Positions 1-12,558 are shown, counted from the stretch's first letter. The stretch: 64,000 nt of DNA from CAVRUD01 sp963849635 (GCA_963849635.1 CAWKIA010000025.1:1-64000); one strand, 5' to 3'. Numbers and translations: made by a program. Notes: generated from the letters alone by a model not told the origin.

Positions 1-3359
<3,359 letters not shown>

Positions 3360-3662
3360 GCAATGCTCCTCTTTAGATGAACCATCCGACCTCGTAGGCA
3401 CGACCGCGATGAGAGACCTGCCGGGGACGCCGCATACGGCTCACTGGGACTCCGGGTAGGCAACGAAAATTCACGGTTGAACAGATCGATGGCTGCTGGT
3501 CCGGCTGGTTTGAACACAACTTTGCGCACAACGCCGAAGCGGGAGGGCAGAATTCTGTCCTCCCGTGAGCCGTTGAACGCCCTTGATGTATGCCCGCACG
3601 CGTTTTCCAGTGTTCCGTCGGGGGCGGCGCACGGACAGGTCCCCGCGCCACCGCGAACGAGT
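3360..3662 (-). other. Long untranslated leader of rpoB
   Basis: About 300 bases between the predicted promoter and the rpoB start hold no convincing gene. The clearest structure is a 26-base palindrome (3540-3565). rplL or another ribosomal-protein gene, the usual upstream neighbour, is not present. I see no tRNA or known riboswitch here. Confidence 0.5.
3540..3565. repeat. 26-base palindrome in the rpoB leader
   Basis: The two halves are self-complementary over 13 positions with one G-T mismatch, centred on CAGAATTCTG and flanked by GGGAGG/CCTCCC. It would fold as a strong hairpin in the rpoB leader RNA or act as a symmetrical protein site. There is no T run after it, so it is not an obvious terminator. 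Confidence 0.6.
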
Positions 3663-3691
3663 AGGATATCATCTACACTCGCCTATGTCAA
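3663..3691 (-). promoter_or_regulatory. Sigma70-type promoter for rpoB
   Basis: On the minus strand a perfect -35 box TTGACA (3691-3686) is followed after 17 bases by TATCCT (3668-3663). Transcription would begin near 3656 and give a leader of about 300 bases before the rpoB ATG. It lies only about a dozen bases from the edge of the ISKra4-like element, so rpoB has its own promoter rather than depending on an upstream ribosomal-protein operon here. Confidence 0.75.
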
Positions 3692-3703
3692 CCCTAAGTC
3701 AGG

Positions 3704-5355
3704 GCCTGGGTGTGCGTCAGAGATTTGGGGGCAGGGCGGGAGATGGGTCACGGCGAGGGAGGAAGCGGCGCTTCCACGGGTGCCCGGAGGTCGGCCGCGC
3801 GTTGACGACGAGCTTCGGCCGTGCGGCCGGCGGCGTGGTGGCGGGTCGTGGTGCGGACGCGGGTTCGGTCGTCGGTGGGACCGGCAGGGCATCCAGCGCG
3901 GGGGTCACGGCACCGGTGCCCCGCGCGGCGCGGTGGGTGGCGCTCGTCAGGCGGGCCTGCCCCCGCAGCCGGACCGCGATCTGGGGCCAGGCGGTCGCCC
4001 AGCGGTCGTTGGCCACCACGGTGCGCAGCCCGAGCATGGGGTTGATGTGGTCGCGGCCCCAATGCATGCCCGCCCCTTTGAGACGGCGTTGCACGACGTG
4101 TTTGTTGGCGCTCTCGATGCAGCCGCTCCCGATCGGGAAGCCGTCCGCGACGAACCCCGCGTAGGCGATCTGCGCCCGCCGCTCGGTCAGATAGCGCACC
4201 GCGTCGTCCCGCGCCGGGCTGGGCGGCAGTGCGTCCAGCGCCGCCAGCACCCCGTCGGGATCCCCCTGCTTGAGGTCGTGCGCCTGGATCGCCAACCACT
4301 CCCTGGTCGCCGCAGTACTGGGACCAAAGGCCGCCTGCGCCGCTTGGGCGAGGTACCCGACGGCGTGCGGGAAGTCCAGGATGCGGACGGCGGTGGGACA
4401 GTGCAGGTCGAGGAAGCCTTGGATCCAGGGGGCGCCGTCGGTCACCGCGACCACCATCGCGGCCGTCACCAGCCCTCGCCGCTGCACTTCGACCAGGGCC
4501 TCGCGTCCGAAGGTCTCGGCGTCGGCCAGCCGGGCAAAATAGGAGAGGGCCGTCGTCTGCACCGCCCCAGCCCGATCGCGCCCGACCGTCCCGATCGCTA
4601 GGGTCTTGACCTCGGCCCACGCCCCACCGACCAGGGGGACCAGCACCCCGTCGACACTAATCTGGTGCACCGCTGGTGCGGGGATCGGGTCCGCTGCCAG
4701 ATCGCCCAGCTCCGCCTCCAACTGGGCGACCGCAGCCAGCTCAAGCTGCACCCAGGCCGCGCCCGCCGCCTCCGTCGCCCGCCGCGCCGTCGCCTCACTG
4801 ACCGTGGTGCCCGTGAAGTGGGCCAGGATCCCCGCTGCTTCGGCGAACGGGGCGCTCGTCCCCAGCCGCACCAAGCCCGCCACCAGCCACGGCGTCAGCT
4901 GGCCGGGCAGCAGGCCCAATCCCTCATCCAGGGGGGAAAAGCCCGGTCCCGCAGCGCGGGCACCGGGCGTAGCGCCGGGTCAGGGTCACGTCGCGGTTGT
5001 GGCTGGTCGTCAGGTGGCGCGCGCGCGTGCCATCCCACCGCATCGGCTCCCCACACGCCGGACACTGCGGCCGCGCGTCGGCTTCACTCGGGTCGGCCAC
5101 GGCGCTGGCCAGCGCCGTGGCCTCCAGCAGCCGGCTGCGCGCCAACCCCAGCCGCGCCTCGATCTCCGCCTCGATCTCGTAGAGCGTCGCCCGCGGGTGC
5201 TGCGCCCGCCAGGCGTGCATGCCAGCCCACAGCTCGTCCGTCAGCCGCGCCCACTCGTCCGCACGCTCGGCCGTCCCCATCGCCCGGCTCCTCTCCCGCT
5301 CCCACCTCACTCACCCACCTATCCTACTCCCCAAATCTCTGACGGCCACCCCAGC
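3704..5355 (-). mobile_element. ISKra4-family insertion sequence
   Basis: A transposase gene filling nearly the whole element lies between inverted copies of CGTCAGAGATTTGGGG (3715-3730 and 5329-5344, exact over 16 bases). Weaker similarity continues about ten bases further outward on both sides (CCTGGGTGTG versus CTGGGGTGGC), so the true ends are near 3704 and 5355. The transposase stop codon sits inside the left inverted repeat. I could not find a convincing target duplication. The element stands next to the rpoB promoter and immediately before a second element. Confidence 0.8.
3717..5310 (-). CDS. ISKra4-family transposase, split by a C6 run
   Basis: Transposase in two reading frames. The first part (5310-4924, 128 residues) is an N-terminal segment with a zinc ribbon, CPACGEPMRW and CPRCGTGLFPP. 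The second (4919-3717, 400 residues) holds the catalytic part, with VDGVLVPLVGGAWAEVKTLA, VTDGAPWIQGFLDLHCP, LDFPHAVGYLAQAA and GFPIGSGCIESANKHVVQRR, all typical of the ISKra4 family. The parts meet at a run of six C (minus strand, about 4930-4935). With five C the reading is GLFPLDEGLGLLPG, the normal family junction. So either one C is extra, or translation shifts frame there. A single protein of about 530 residues is the likely ancestor. Confidence 0.85.
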
Positions 5356-5360
5356 GTGGG

Positions 5361-5374
5361 GGGCAATTGCATCT
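5361..5374 (+). repeat. ISAs1-type terminal repeat, left copy
   Basis: The 14 bases GGGCAATTGCATCT occur here and, inverted, at 8908-8921 just outside the ISAs1-like transposase. Elements of the ISAs1 family usually end in CAGGG-type repeats, and the right copy does read CAGGGCAATTGCATC. This copy lies outside the IS5-like left end, so it may be the outer end of a larger unit reaching 8921. Confidence 0.55.
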
Positions 5375-5425
5375 TAGAGCGTGTTTCAGAACCGGATAGG
5401 CGAGGCGCGTGGCATCCTTTGGGTC

Positions 5426-6246
5426 ATGAAGACCCAATGCCTCGTCACCGATGACCTCTGGGAGGCCATCGAGCCGCTGCTGCCCGAGGAGCCGCCCAAG
5501 CCCAAGGGCGGCCGCCCCCGCGTGCCCGATCGCGCCGTCCTCGGCGGGATCGTCTTCGTCCTCCGCACCGGGTGCCCCTGGCGGCTGTTGCCCAAGGAGC
5601 TGCGCTGCGGCAGCGGCTTCACCTGCTGGCGGCGGCTCCGCGACTGGCAGGCGGCCGGTGTCTGGCAAGGCCTGCACGAGCGGCACTTCAACTGGCTGGG
5701 CGACGAGGCCGCAATCGACTGGAGCCGCGCGAGCCTGGACAGCCTCAGCGTCCGGGCGAAAAGGGGGGCGAAGCGACCGGCCCGAACTCGACCGACCGTG
5801 GCAAGGCCGGCTCCAAGTACCACCTGGTCGTCGACCGCACCGGCGTTCCCCTCGCCGTTCGCCTCTCGGCCGCCAACGCGCACGACGTGACCCAGCTGCT
5901 GCCCCTGATCGACGCGATTCCGCCGATCATCGGGCCTCGCGGAAAACCGGGGCGGCCCCGCAAACGGCCGGCCAAGCTGCACGCGGACAAGGCCTACGAC
6001 TCGGCCGAGAAGCGCCGCGCGTTGCGTGCCCGGGGCATCACCCCGCGGATCGCCCGCCGCGGGATCGAGTCGAGCGAGCGGTTGGGGCGGCACCGGTGGG
6101 TGGTCGAGCGCAGTTTCTCCTGGCTGCTCGGCTGCCGCCGCCTCGGCGTCCGCTACGAGCGGCGGGCGGATCTGCTCCAGGGGCTGCTCCACCTGGCCTG
6201 CGCCCTCATTTGCCTTAAGTTCCTCGACGCCGGCGGGGACCGCTAG
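5426..6246 (+). CDS. IS5-family transposase made by programmed -1 frameshift
   Basis: DDE transposase in two overlapping frames. OrfA from ATG 5426 reads MKTQCLVTDDLWEAIEPLLP, then GGRPRVPDRAVLGGIVFVLR and the W-R-L-LP region. OrfB continues as STDRGKAGSKYHLVVDRTGV, LHADKAYDSAEKRRALRARG and HRWVVERSFSWLLGCRRLGV, with the DDE glutamate in the VVERSFSWL segment. The frames join at AAAAGGGGGG (5759-5768), where a one-base backward slip gives one continuous protein of about 273 residues. IS427-type members of IS5 are known to use this arrangement, so the split is probably functional. Confidence 0.85.
5759..5768 (+). promoter_or_regulatory. Slippery A4G6 run for -1 frameshifting
   Basis: Frame A reads GCG AAA AGG GGG GCG. 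Sliding back one base on the A4/G6 tracts gives GAA AAG GGG GGC GAA, which is the frame carrying the catalytic second half of the transposase. The position matches the usual OrfA-OrfB junction of IS427-type elements. Confidence 0.65.
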
Positions 6247-6370
6247 CAAGGGCACGCAGCACGAGGAGCAACTCCCGCGGCGTCGTCTCCGTCGGCGCGT
6301 GGCCGGTGGGCAGTACGCGGCACGTCAGGGCGCTCGGCCCGCGCCCGCCACGCCGCACCGTTGAAGCGCC

Positions 6371-7568
6371 TTACCCGCTCGCCGGCTCGCTGGGGGACAC
6401 CGGCGGGGCAGCGAGCAGGGGCTGCTGGTCCACGGCCAGGCGCTCGAAGAGTTCCACCGCGCGGTCCGTTCCCGGCAGCGCGGCGATCTCCTCCCGAAGT
6501 CGTTGCGCATTGGTGCGACAGGCCGAATCAGCCAGCACGGCGCGCACTGCCGCCCGGATCGCCCCGGACTCACGGGCCTCCGCGGGGACCATGCGTCCCA
6601 CGCCGAGGTCGACACAACGTCGGGCGTTGCGCGGTTGGTCTCCCTGCACGGGGATCACCACCAGCGGGACCCCCGCGGCGAGGCTGCCCATGATCGTGCT
6701 GAAGCCGCCGTGCGACACCACGAGGTCGCAGCGGGGCAGCAACGCCCCGTGGTCCACAACCCGCTCGACTGCGGACGTGGGGCGGTTGCGGGCCGAACGC
6801 GGCCGGGTCGCGGTGGCGCCCGACCGCCACGACCAGATTGATCGGCTCGTCGCGCAACTCGGCGAGGATCGCCTCGTACAGTCCCGGCGTCTGGGTGACT
6901 TCCGTCGTGCCGAGGGTCACGTGCACCAGCGGTCGGCCGGATGGCATGTCGGCCAGCCAGGCGGGGCCGTCGCCGACGGCAGGCGATGGCGGTCGGACGA
7001 AGTGCGTCGTGGGTGGCGCCTCCTCATCGGGCGCGATCCAGCGGGGCGGCATCGGAGCTAGGTTGAGATAGCGGTAGAGCTGCTCCCCCGTCGGATCGGG
7101 AGGAAGGCCGAGCTCGCCGCGCGCCGCATCGAGCGGGACGAGCTGCGGCGCGAGCAGGGGAAACCAGTGCGCGCCGGCGCTGGCGTGGGGCACACCGAGG
7201 AGCTCGGCGGTGAGACAGCCGCCGTACTCGAGCCCCTCGCGCACGAACAGGTCCGGTCGCCACCGCTCGGCGATGGCCAGCAGATCGGGCACCATGGCCC
7301 GCGCGGTGGTGTAGCGCCAGAGCGCATTGATCCACGGCATGCGGGCCGGTCCGGCCGGCGGGGCATCGGGGAAAGCCTGCGTCATGAGGTCGTTGCGCCA
7401 GTCGATCCCGGCGGGCAGGGCCACCAGCCCGGTCGCCTCGACGTCCGGGCGGAAGCAGTCGGCGCAGGCGACGGTCACCTCATGCCCCGCCGCCTCGAGC
7501 GCGTGGGCAAACGGCACCAGCGGGTGGAACATCCCGATGCCGGGCTGGGTCGTGAACAGCACGCGCAT
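6371..7568 (-). CDS. Family 1 (MGT-like) UDP-glycosyltransferase, frame broken
   Basis: Transfers a sugar from a nucleotide-sugar donor to a small acceptor; the acceptor cannot be told. The start ATG at 7568 follows a GAGGTG site. The N-terminal half opens with MRVLFTTQPGIGMFHPLVPF and runs through HVTLGTTEV. After a one-base shift near 6770 the C-terminal donor-binding half continues with PRCDLVVSHGGFSTIMGSLA, VPLVVIPVQGDQPRNARR and ends SPSEPASG. Repaired length is about 398 residues, normal for the family. It lies between two transposase genes and has no biosynthetic neighbours, so it is probably cargo. It resembles macrolide and sterol glycosyltransferases in its GT-B layout. Confidence 0.85.
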
Positions 7569-7680
7569 GGTTCACCTCACTGCTGGGGCAGGGACGTGGG
7601 TGACCGCGCAGCGGCGTGCGGCGGCCACACCGACATGAGCATGCTTGCATCCTAGCAGCTCTGGTTGTGAAACGACCTCT

Positions 7681-8851
7681 TATTTGCCTAGCAGCGTGAG
7701 GAGATAGGCATTGTCGCAGGCGGCACGCAACCGCTTCGCCTTCATCCCGCCCTTCGTCGAGGCATCCTGTTTGAGCAGACTCAGCGCGATCTGCCGGGCC
7801 AGGTCCAGATTCTGGTCGGCGTGGCCGCGACGGACCCGTGATTGGTCCTCATCGAAGTCGACGTCGAGGACCTAATGGAGTTCGTTCTCGATCCGCCAAT
7901 GGGTCCGCACGATCTGGTTGAGGCGAACGGGATCGTCGGGCAGTCTACTCAGGTAGTAGCGCGACTCCCTGCTCGTGGTCGTGCCGGTTGTGCGCTGTGC
8001 GGTCACCTTCGCCAGGCTGCGCAATCCCGGCCAGCGTCCGCCGGGATCGAGGTACGTGATCACTGCCGGATCGTCGGTCGCCCAGCAGGTGCGTCGCTCG
8101 GTCCGTCCGTGCCCATGCTCCAGTGACTCCGCCCGTGCCAGCGTCGTCCCGGTTGGGTCGTCTCGCATTCCTCGGCAAAGTGCAACACGGCCGCCTTGTG
8201 CAGCACGGGCTGGTTGCCCTTCGGCGCCAGGACGTAGTCACCCTCCCGGTCCACGATCGAGCGGGCAACCTCGCGCTGGCAGCCCATCGCGTCGATCGTC
8301 ACCACCGCTCCGGCCGCCACCACCTGCTCCAGCGGCATCGGGAGGGCGACGATCTCATTTTCGTGATCGGCGACCCTGATCTGCCCCAACGCCACGCTCG
8401 TCTCGGTCGCCCAGGCGCTGATCAGATGCAGCGCGGAGCGACCCGGGCCCCGATCATGACTGCGCCGCAGACTCTTCCCGTCGACGGCAATCACCTGCTC
8501 GGCCGACGGAGACCATGCCTGCTGGACCCAGGTCAAAAAGCGCGTTTCGACGGCGACGGGATCGAGCGCGGCGAAGACCCTGCCGAAGGTATCGTGCGAA
8601 GGAATCCCGTGTGGCAGGGTGAGAAACGTGCGCAACCACGCCTCTTTGGCCCGGCCATAGATCGCGATCTCGACGAAGGAATCGGCTCCACTGAGCGTCG
8701 CGAGGAGCACCATCGTGACGATGTCGATCAGCCGATGCTGTTTGGTCCGGTCGATCCGCGGGTCGGGCAGATCATCAAAGATGGCGATCAGGTCGGGGAG
8801 GGACAACGGGTCCACAGGGGTCGCCTTGCCAGCGGGGCGATGCGGGCGCAA
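7681..8851 (-). pseudogene. ISAs1-family transposase, inactivated
   Basis: The minus-strand reading shows DDLPDPRIDRTKQHRLIDIV, the first acidic residue in VIAVDGKSLRRS, the second in VVTIDAMGCQREVA, and the glutamate in HWRIENELH. It then continues to VLDVDFDEDQSRVRRGHADQ and ends LLTLLGK. Two lesions break it: a one-base shift near 8150, and a TAG at 7874-7872 where family members have tryptophan (ENELH-W-VLDV). All catalytic residues survive, so decay is recent or partly sequence error. The right terminal repeat is at 8909-8923, just upstream of the start. Confidence 0.85.
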
Positions 8852-8908
8852 ACGGAGAACCGGAAGTATCGCCCATCGTTACCGACCCTGCCTGACTCGT
8901 ATCAACTA

Positions 8909-8923
8909 GATGCAATTGCCCTG
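8909..8923 (-). repeat. ISAs1-type terminal repeat, right copy
   Basis: Read on the minus strand this is CAGGGCAATTGCATC, placed about 60 bases upstream of the ISAs1-like transposase start, as expected for the element's end. The 14-base core is the inverse of 5361-5374, and the same 15 bases recur at 53195-53209. A weak match near 7643-7655 (GCTTGCATCCTAG) could be the decayed partner of a normal-sized ISAs1 element. Confidence 0.6.
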
Positions 8924-9091
8924 AGGGCCTTGTCTTGCGAGTTGCCTCTAGCCGGTCTTTTCGTGGTTGAGCGGCTCATTTTGGCTGACCGGTGCTTTCA
9001 AGTTGCCGGTTCCGCGGCGCCATGGCCACCGTGGTGCTGCGATACACTGCCTCCCTGCTAACGTGGGGAGATACGACAACACGGGGGAACC

Positions 9092-10150
9092 ATGGCTGGG
9101 GTGGCGACAGGCATCATCGATCTCCGTTCGGATACCGTGACCCGCCCAACGGCCGCGATGCGGCAAGCAATGGCCACCGCCGAAGTCGGCGACGACCAGT
9201 ACGGTGAGGACCCGACCGTCGCTGAGCTCGAGCGCCGCGCGGCCGAACTCGTCGGCAAGGAGGCGGCGATTTTCGTCGCCAGTGGCACGATGGGCAACCT
9301 CGTCTGTGCCCTGAGCCACTGCGGCCGCGGCGATGAACTCGTCTTGGGCGACGAGAGCCACATCTTCTGGTTTGAGAGCGGCGGGGCCGCCGCCCTCGGC
9401 GGGATTCCGTTCAACCTGCGACCGACCACTCGATTTGGCCGGCTCGATCTCGATGATGTCGCGGCAGCAATTCGGCCAATTCGAGCGGGCTATCCACGGA
9501 CGGGCGCGGTCTGCATCGAGAACACCCACAATCGCTGTGGTGGCGCGGTTCTGCCGTTGGACTACCTCTCCGACCTCAAGCAGGTCTGTGCTGAGCGTGA
9601 CGTACCTGTCCACATGGACGGAGCCAGGATCTTCAACGCTGCTGCCGCCCTCGGAGTCTCAGCGGCCGAGATCGCCTCCAACGTCGATTCTGTCCAGTTC
9701 TGCCTGTCGAAGGGCCTGGCGGCGCCGGTTGGTTCGATCGTGGCCGGTTCGGCCGGGTTTGTTGAAATGGCGCGCCGCAATCGCAAGATCGTGGGCGGCG
9801 CTATGCGCCAGTCCGGTGTTATCGCCGCGGCCGGCCTGGTCGCCCTCAACGAGATGGTCGATCGACTTCCCGACGATCACCGCCGGGCTAAGCGGCTGGC
9901 CCAGGCTTTGGCGGAAATGCCGGGCGTGGTGATTGACCTCGACACCACGCAGAGCAATATCGTCATCTTCCAGTCTCCGTCCGGTCTGACCCACGAAGCG
10001 GCAATCGCGGCCTTCCGGGATCACGGCATCAAGGTCTCGAACTACGGCTTGCGCGGGTTGCGAATGGTGACCCACTACGAGATTGACGACGAAGCGATCG
10101 ATCGCACCATCAGGGCGATGGCCGCCGTGTTTGCAGTCGCGGTCGCCTAG
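9092..10150 (+). CDS. ltaE: Low-specificity L-threonine aldolase
   Basis: PLP-dependent enzyme that splits L-threonine or L-allo-threonine into glycine and acetaldehyde in the cytoplasm. The 352-residue protein is intact. It starts with GIIDLRSDTVTRPTAAMR, carries the glycine-rich ASGTMGNL around 63-70, the cofactor-contacting HMDGARIFNAAA near 174-185, and the PLP lysine in FCLSKGLAAPVGS (K207). Size and motif order match the family. It is the first intact gene after the transposon pile-up and is followed 74 bases later by coaBC in the same direction. No particular regulation is visible. Confidence 0.95.
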   Translation: MAGVATGIIDLRSDTVTRPTAAMRQAMATAEVGDDQYGEDPTVAELERRAAELVGKEAAIFVASGTMGNLVCALSHCGRGDELVLGDESHIFWFESGGAAALGGIPFNLRPTTRFGRLDLDDVAAAIRPIRAGYPRTGAVCIENTHNRCGGAVLPLDYLSDLKQVCAERDVPVHMDGARIFNAAAALGVSAAEIASNVDSVQFCLSKGLAAPVGSIVAGSAGFVEMARRNRKIVGGAMRQSGVIAAAGLVALNEMVDRLPDDHRRAKRLAQALAEMPGVVIDLDTTQSNIVIFQSPSGLTHEAAIAAFRDHGIKVSNYGLRGLRMVTHYEIDDEAIDRTIRAMAAVFAVAVA

Positions 10151-10224
10151 CGATTCACCTTGCTGCGGTCGACATCCGTCCATAGTCCACAAGGATTGAA
10201 CGTGCCGAAGATGGTGCCGTCGAG

Positions 10225-11442
10225 ATGACGCTACTTGGAGACGCGAAGGTCGTCCTTGCAGTTAGCGGTGGGATCGCCGCCTACAAGGCGGCGGACCTCG
10301 CCAGCAAGCTCACCCAGGCCGGCGCCACGGTTGAAACGATCCTCTCCAAGAGTGCCCAGGAATTCGTCCGCCCGTTGACATTCTCTGCCCTGACGAGAAG
10401 GCCGGTCCACGCCGACCCGTTTGAAGCCTGGACGGAAGCGGCCGCCGGCCACATCACCCTGGGCCACGACGCCGATGTCCTCCTCATTGCGCCCGCAACC
10501 GCAAACACCATCGCCCGTCTCGCCCTGGGGCTGGCGGACGATCTACTCGGTATGGTGTCGCTGGCAACCGCCGCGCCGCTGACCATCGCACCGGCGATGG
10601 AGCACCAGATGTATATGCACCCGGCCACCCAGGCCCACATCGCGACGCTCAAGTCCCGCGGCGCGACCATCGTCGGCCCCGACAGCGGGCGGCTGGCGTC
10701 GGGCGAGATCGGCACCGGCCGCTTTGCGCCTACCGAGGACATTCTTGGTGCCCTGAGAATCGTGCTCGGGCGCAACGGCGTGCTGGCCGGGGAGCGGGTG
10801 GTCGTCACCGCCGGCGGCACGCATGAACCGCTCGATCCTGTCCGCTTCCTCGGCAATCGCTCCAGCGGCAAGATGGGCTACGCCCTCGCCCAGGCCGCGC
10901 TGGATCGTGGCGCCAGCGTCACCTTGATCTCGGGCCCAACGAATCTGCGCCCTCCCTACGGAGCAACGCTGGTAAACACGGAAACAGCGCGGGACATGGA
11001 AGCGGCCGTGCAGGCCGCGGTGCTCGATGCCACCATGCTCGTCATGTCCGCGGCGGTGTCCGATTTCCGCCCGCGCAATCAATTTGGATCAAAGCTGAAG
11101 AAGGAGAAGGTCGGCGGGGAGCTGACCATTGAGCTCGACCGCAACCCAGATATCGTCGCCGGGGTATCCACTAAGGGGATTTTCAAGATTGGCTTCGCGG
11201 CCGAAACCGACGACCTGCTCGCCAACGCGGCCGATAAGCTCCAGTCCAAGGGCCTGGCGATGATTGTTGCCAACGATGCGGTCGCGACGATTGGCAGCGA
11301 TGACAGTACCGCCACCTTGCTCTTCGCGGATGGTAGTCAGGAGCTGCTGCCGGCGCTGGCCAAAGAAGAGGTCGCCGGCATCATTCTGGATCGGGCGGCG
11401 GCAGTTTTGGGCGCTAGTCGCGGCCGCCAAGTCGTCCCGTGA
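10225..11442 (+). CDS. coaBC: Bifunctional phosphopantothenoylcysteine decarboxylase / phosphopantothenate-cysteine ligase
   Basis: Carries out two steps of coenzyme A synthesis: ligation of cysteine to 4'-phosphopantothenate (CoaB) and decarboxylation to 4'-phosphopantetheine (CoaC, FMN dependent). The N-terminal flavoprotein half shows LAVSGGIAAYKAADL, the catalytic histidine in GHITLGHDADVLLIAPATAN, and PAMEHQMY where many homologues have PAMN. The C-terminal ligase half shows VVTAGGTHEPLDPVRFLGNR, SSGKMGYALA and SAAVSDFRP with the KLKKEK loop. Length, 405 residues, is typical. Its stop overlaps the next gene's GTG start, so the two are probably translated together. Confidence 0.95.
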   Translation: MTLLGDAKVVLAVSGGIAAYKAADLASKLTQAGATVETILSKSAQEFVRPLTFSALTRRPVHADPFEAWTEAAAGHITLGHDADVLLIAPATANTIARLALGLADDLLGMVSLATAAPLTIAPAMEHQMYMHPATQAHIATLKSRGATIVGPDSGRLASGEIGTGRFAPTEDILGALRIVLGRNGVLAGERVVVTAGGTHEPLDPVRFLGNRSSGKMGYALAQAALDRGASVTLISGPTNLRPPYGATLVNTETARDMEAAVQAAVLDATMLVMSAAVSDFRPRNQFGSKLKKEKVGGELTIELDRNPDIVAGVSTKGIFKIGFAAETDDLLANAADKLQSKGLAMIVANDAVATIGSDDSTATLLFADGSQELLPALAKEEVAGIILDRAAAVLGASRGRQVVP

Positions 11443-11774
11443 GGGACCGGGAGCCGTTTAGCTCCTGGCCGGCCCGCCCTTTTGGCGAGCGATCCCAGGT
11501 TGCTCTTGAAATTGGCTTGATCGTCTATTCGATTGTCGCGACATTGGTATTGGCCCGTCTCGTCCTTTTAGCTATTGGGATTGACGAGCGCCTCTGGGTT
11601 GGCGAATTTGTCTTCCAGTTCACAGATCCTGCCGTTCGCATCCTTCAATTTCTCCCCGGATCTGAGCGCACATTGGTGGGAAACGTGACGCTGCCGGATG
11701 CGACACTGGCCGCGATGGTCGCCCTTGTGTCATTTGCGTCGTTGGCAAGGGCTAGACCTGCGCAAAATCTGTGA
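11439..11774 (+). CDS. Small membrane protein, YggT-like
   Basis: A 111-residue protein starting at GTG 11439, overlapping the coaBC stop in a GTGA arrangement. Two hydrophobic stretches are visible: residues about 22-46 (ALEIGLIVYSIVATLVLARL) and about 85-104, separated by a region with FQFTDPAVRILQFLPG. That layout resembles YggT/Ycf19-type proteins, where a short tail-to-tail pair of helices surrounds a conserved TDP segment. The role is unknown; YggT relatives have been linked to membrane and division-related functions. The match is by pattern only. Confidence 0.6.
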   Translation: MRDREPFSSWPARPFGERSQVALEIGLIVYSIVATLVLARLVLLAIGIDERLWVGEFVFQFTDPAVRILQFLPGSERTLVGNVTLPDATLAAMVALVSFASLARARPAQNL

Positions 11775-11898
11775 TATCTATGGGAGTTAGAAATCGCCAC
11801 TCGAGTCGGGGTCTAGTACGTCTGATCTCCGCCAGTCATGCGGGGCTCTCTGCTTTCTCGTTCGTTTGGTGCGCCATTATTGTTTTGGGGAGGACACA

Positions 11899-12180
11899 AT
11901 GCACAAGAGCGACCTTATCCGTCACGTCGCCGCGGATGCGGGAGTCTCACAGGCGGTTGCGGCCAAAGTGATCAACTCCGCCCTGGACTCGATCGTCAAG
12001 GAGGTATCCGAGGGCAAGCGCGTCGTACTCACCGGATTCGGTGCGTTCGAGCTTCGGCACCGGCGGGAGCGCCACGGTGTCGATCCCCGGACCGCCAAAG
12101 ACATCGTCGTTCCCGAGAGCTTTACGCCCGGGTTTACCGCCAGCGGAACATTCCGCTCTCGCGCCCGCCCATCCAATTAG
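11899..12180 (+). CDS. hup: HU-family DNA-binding protein
   Basis: Small histone-like protein that bends and compacts DNA. The 93-residue sequence begins MHKSDLIRHVAADAGVSQAV, continues with VVLTGFGAFELRHRRERHGV (start of the DNA-gripping arms), and ends with FTPGFTASGTFRSRARPSN. It is slightly diverged in the arm, having VDPRTAKDIVVPES where many have NPQTGE. The ATG at 11899 is preceded by GGGGAGGA at 11887-11894. It stands alone, with a 180-base gap on the downstream side. Confidence 0.92.
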   Translation: MHKSDLIRHVAADAGVSQAVAAKVINSALDSIVKEVSEGKRVVLTGFGAFELRHRRERHGVDPRTAKDIVVPESFTPGFTASGTFRSRARPSN

Positions 12181-12361
12181 CAGTCGGATTCCGATTCATG
12201 GGGCATCAATAGCGTCTCGCCGTACGCGACATCACCCTGTCGGTCCCGTATCATCGCCTCGGTGGCCTTGGTCCAAAACCTGCAAAGCTGGGAATTGGCA
12301 ACGCACATGACCTACCCGGTCATCGATGATGAAGCGGGGTAACGAAGGGACGGATCGAACG

Positions 12362-12484
12362 ATGTTTCGCAACACGCTGCGCGGGATGCTTGCTCTGCTC
12401 CTGACCTTCGCCGCGAATTGGCTGGCGGATTGGATCATTAACCGAGTATTTGGCCCTGATGAACTGGAGCCTGCTAAACGGTAG
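12362..12484 (+). CDS. 40-residue putative membrane miniprotein
   Basis: A short frame, starting MFRNTLRGMLALLLTFAANW and ending in the charged stretch DELEPAKR. Residues 8-30 are hydrophobic enough for one membrane helix, with a positive N-terminus and acidic C-terminal side. It is followed 75 bases later by a strong terminator (12559-12586), which suggests a transcribed unit. I do not recognise a family. It could be chance, but the gene-like composition and the terminator argue otherwise. Confidence 0.4.
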   Translation: MFRNTLRGMLALLLTFAANWLADWIINRVFGPDELEPAKR

Positions 12485-12558
12485 TCGGTCCAGTCTTTAC
12501 GACCGACACAGGCGCTGCCATGCTCCAAATCGCACGCAGGAAACGCAATAGACAGCGT

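Larger units (their letters stand above)
5375..6260 (+). mobile_element. IS5-family (IS427-type) element, right end not found
   Basis: The left part begins around GAGCGTGTTTCAGAACCGG (5376 onward), then the transposase gene follows. I searched the 130 bases after the transposase for the reverse complement of this end and did not see it, so the element may be cut at its right side. The insertion point directly abuts the ISAs1-type repeat at 5361-5374. Confidence 0.6.

Noticed and set aside
10225..11442. PAME instead of PAMN in the CoaC active-site motif as a sign of lost activity
   Set aside because: This position varies in working homologues, and all other motifs are intact.
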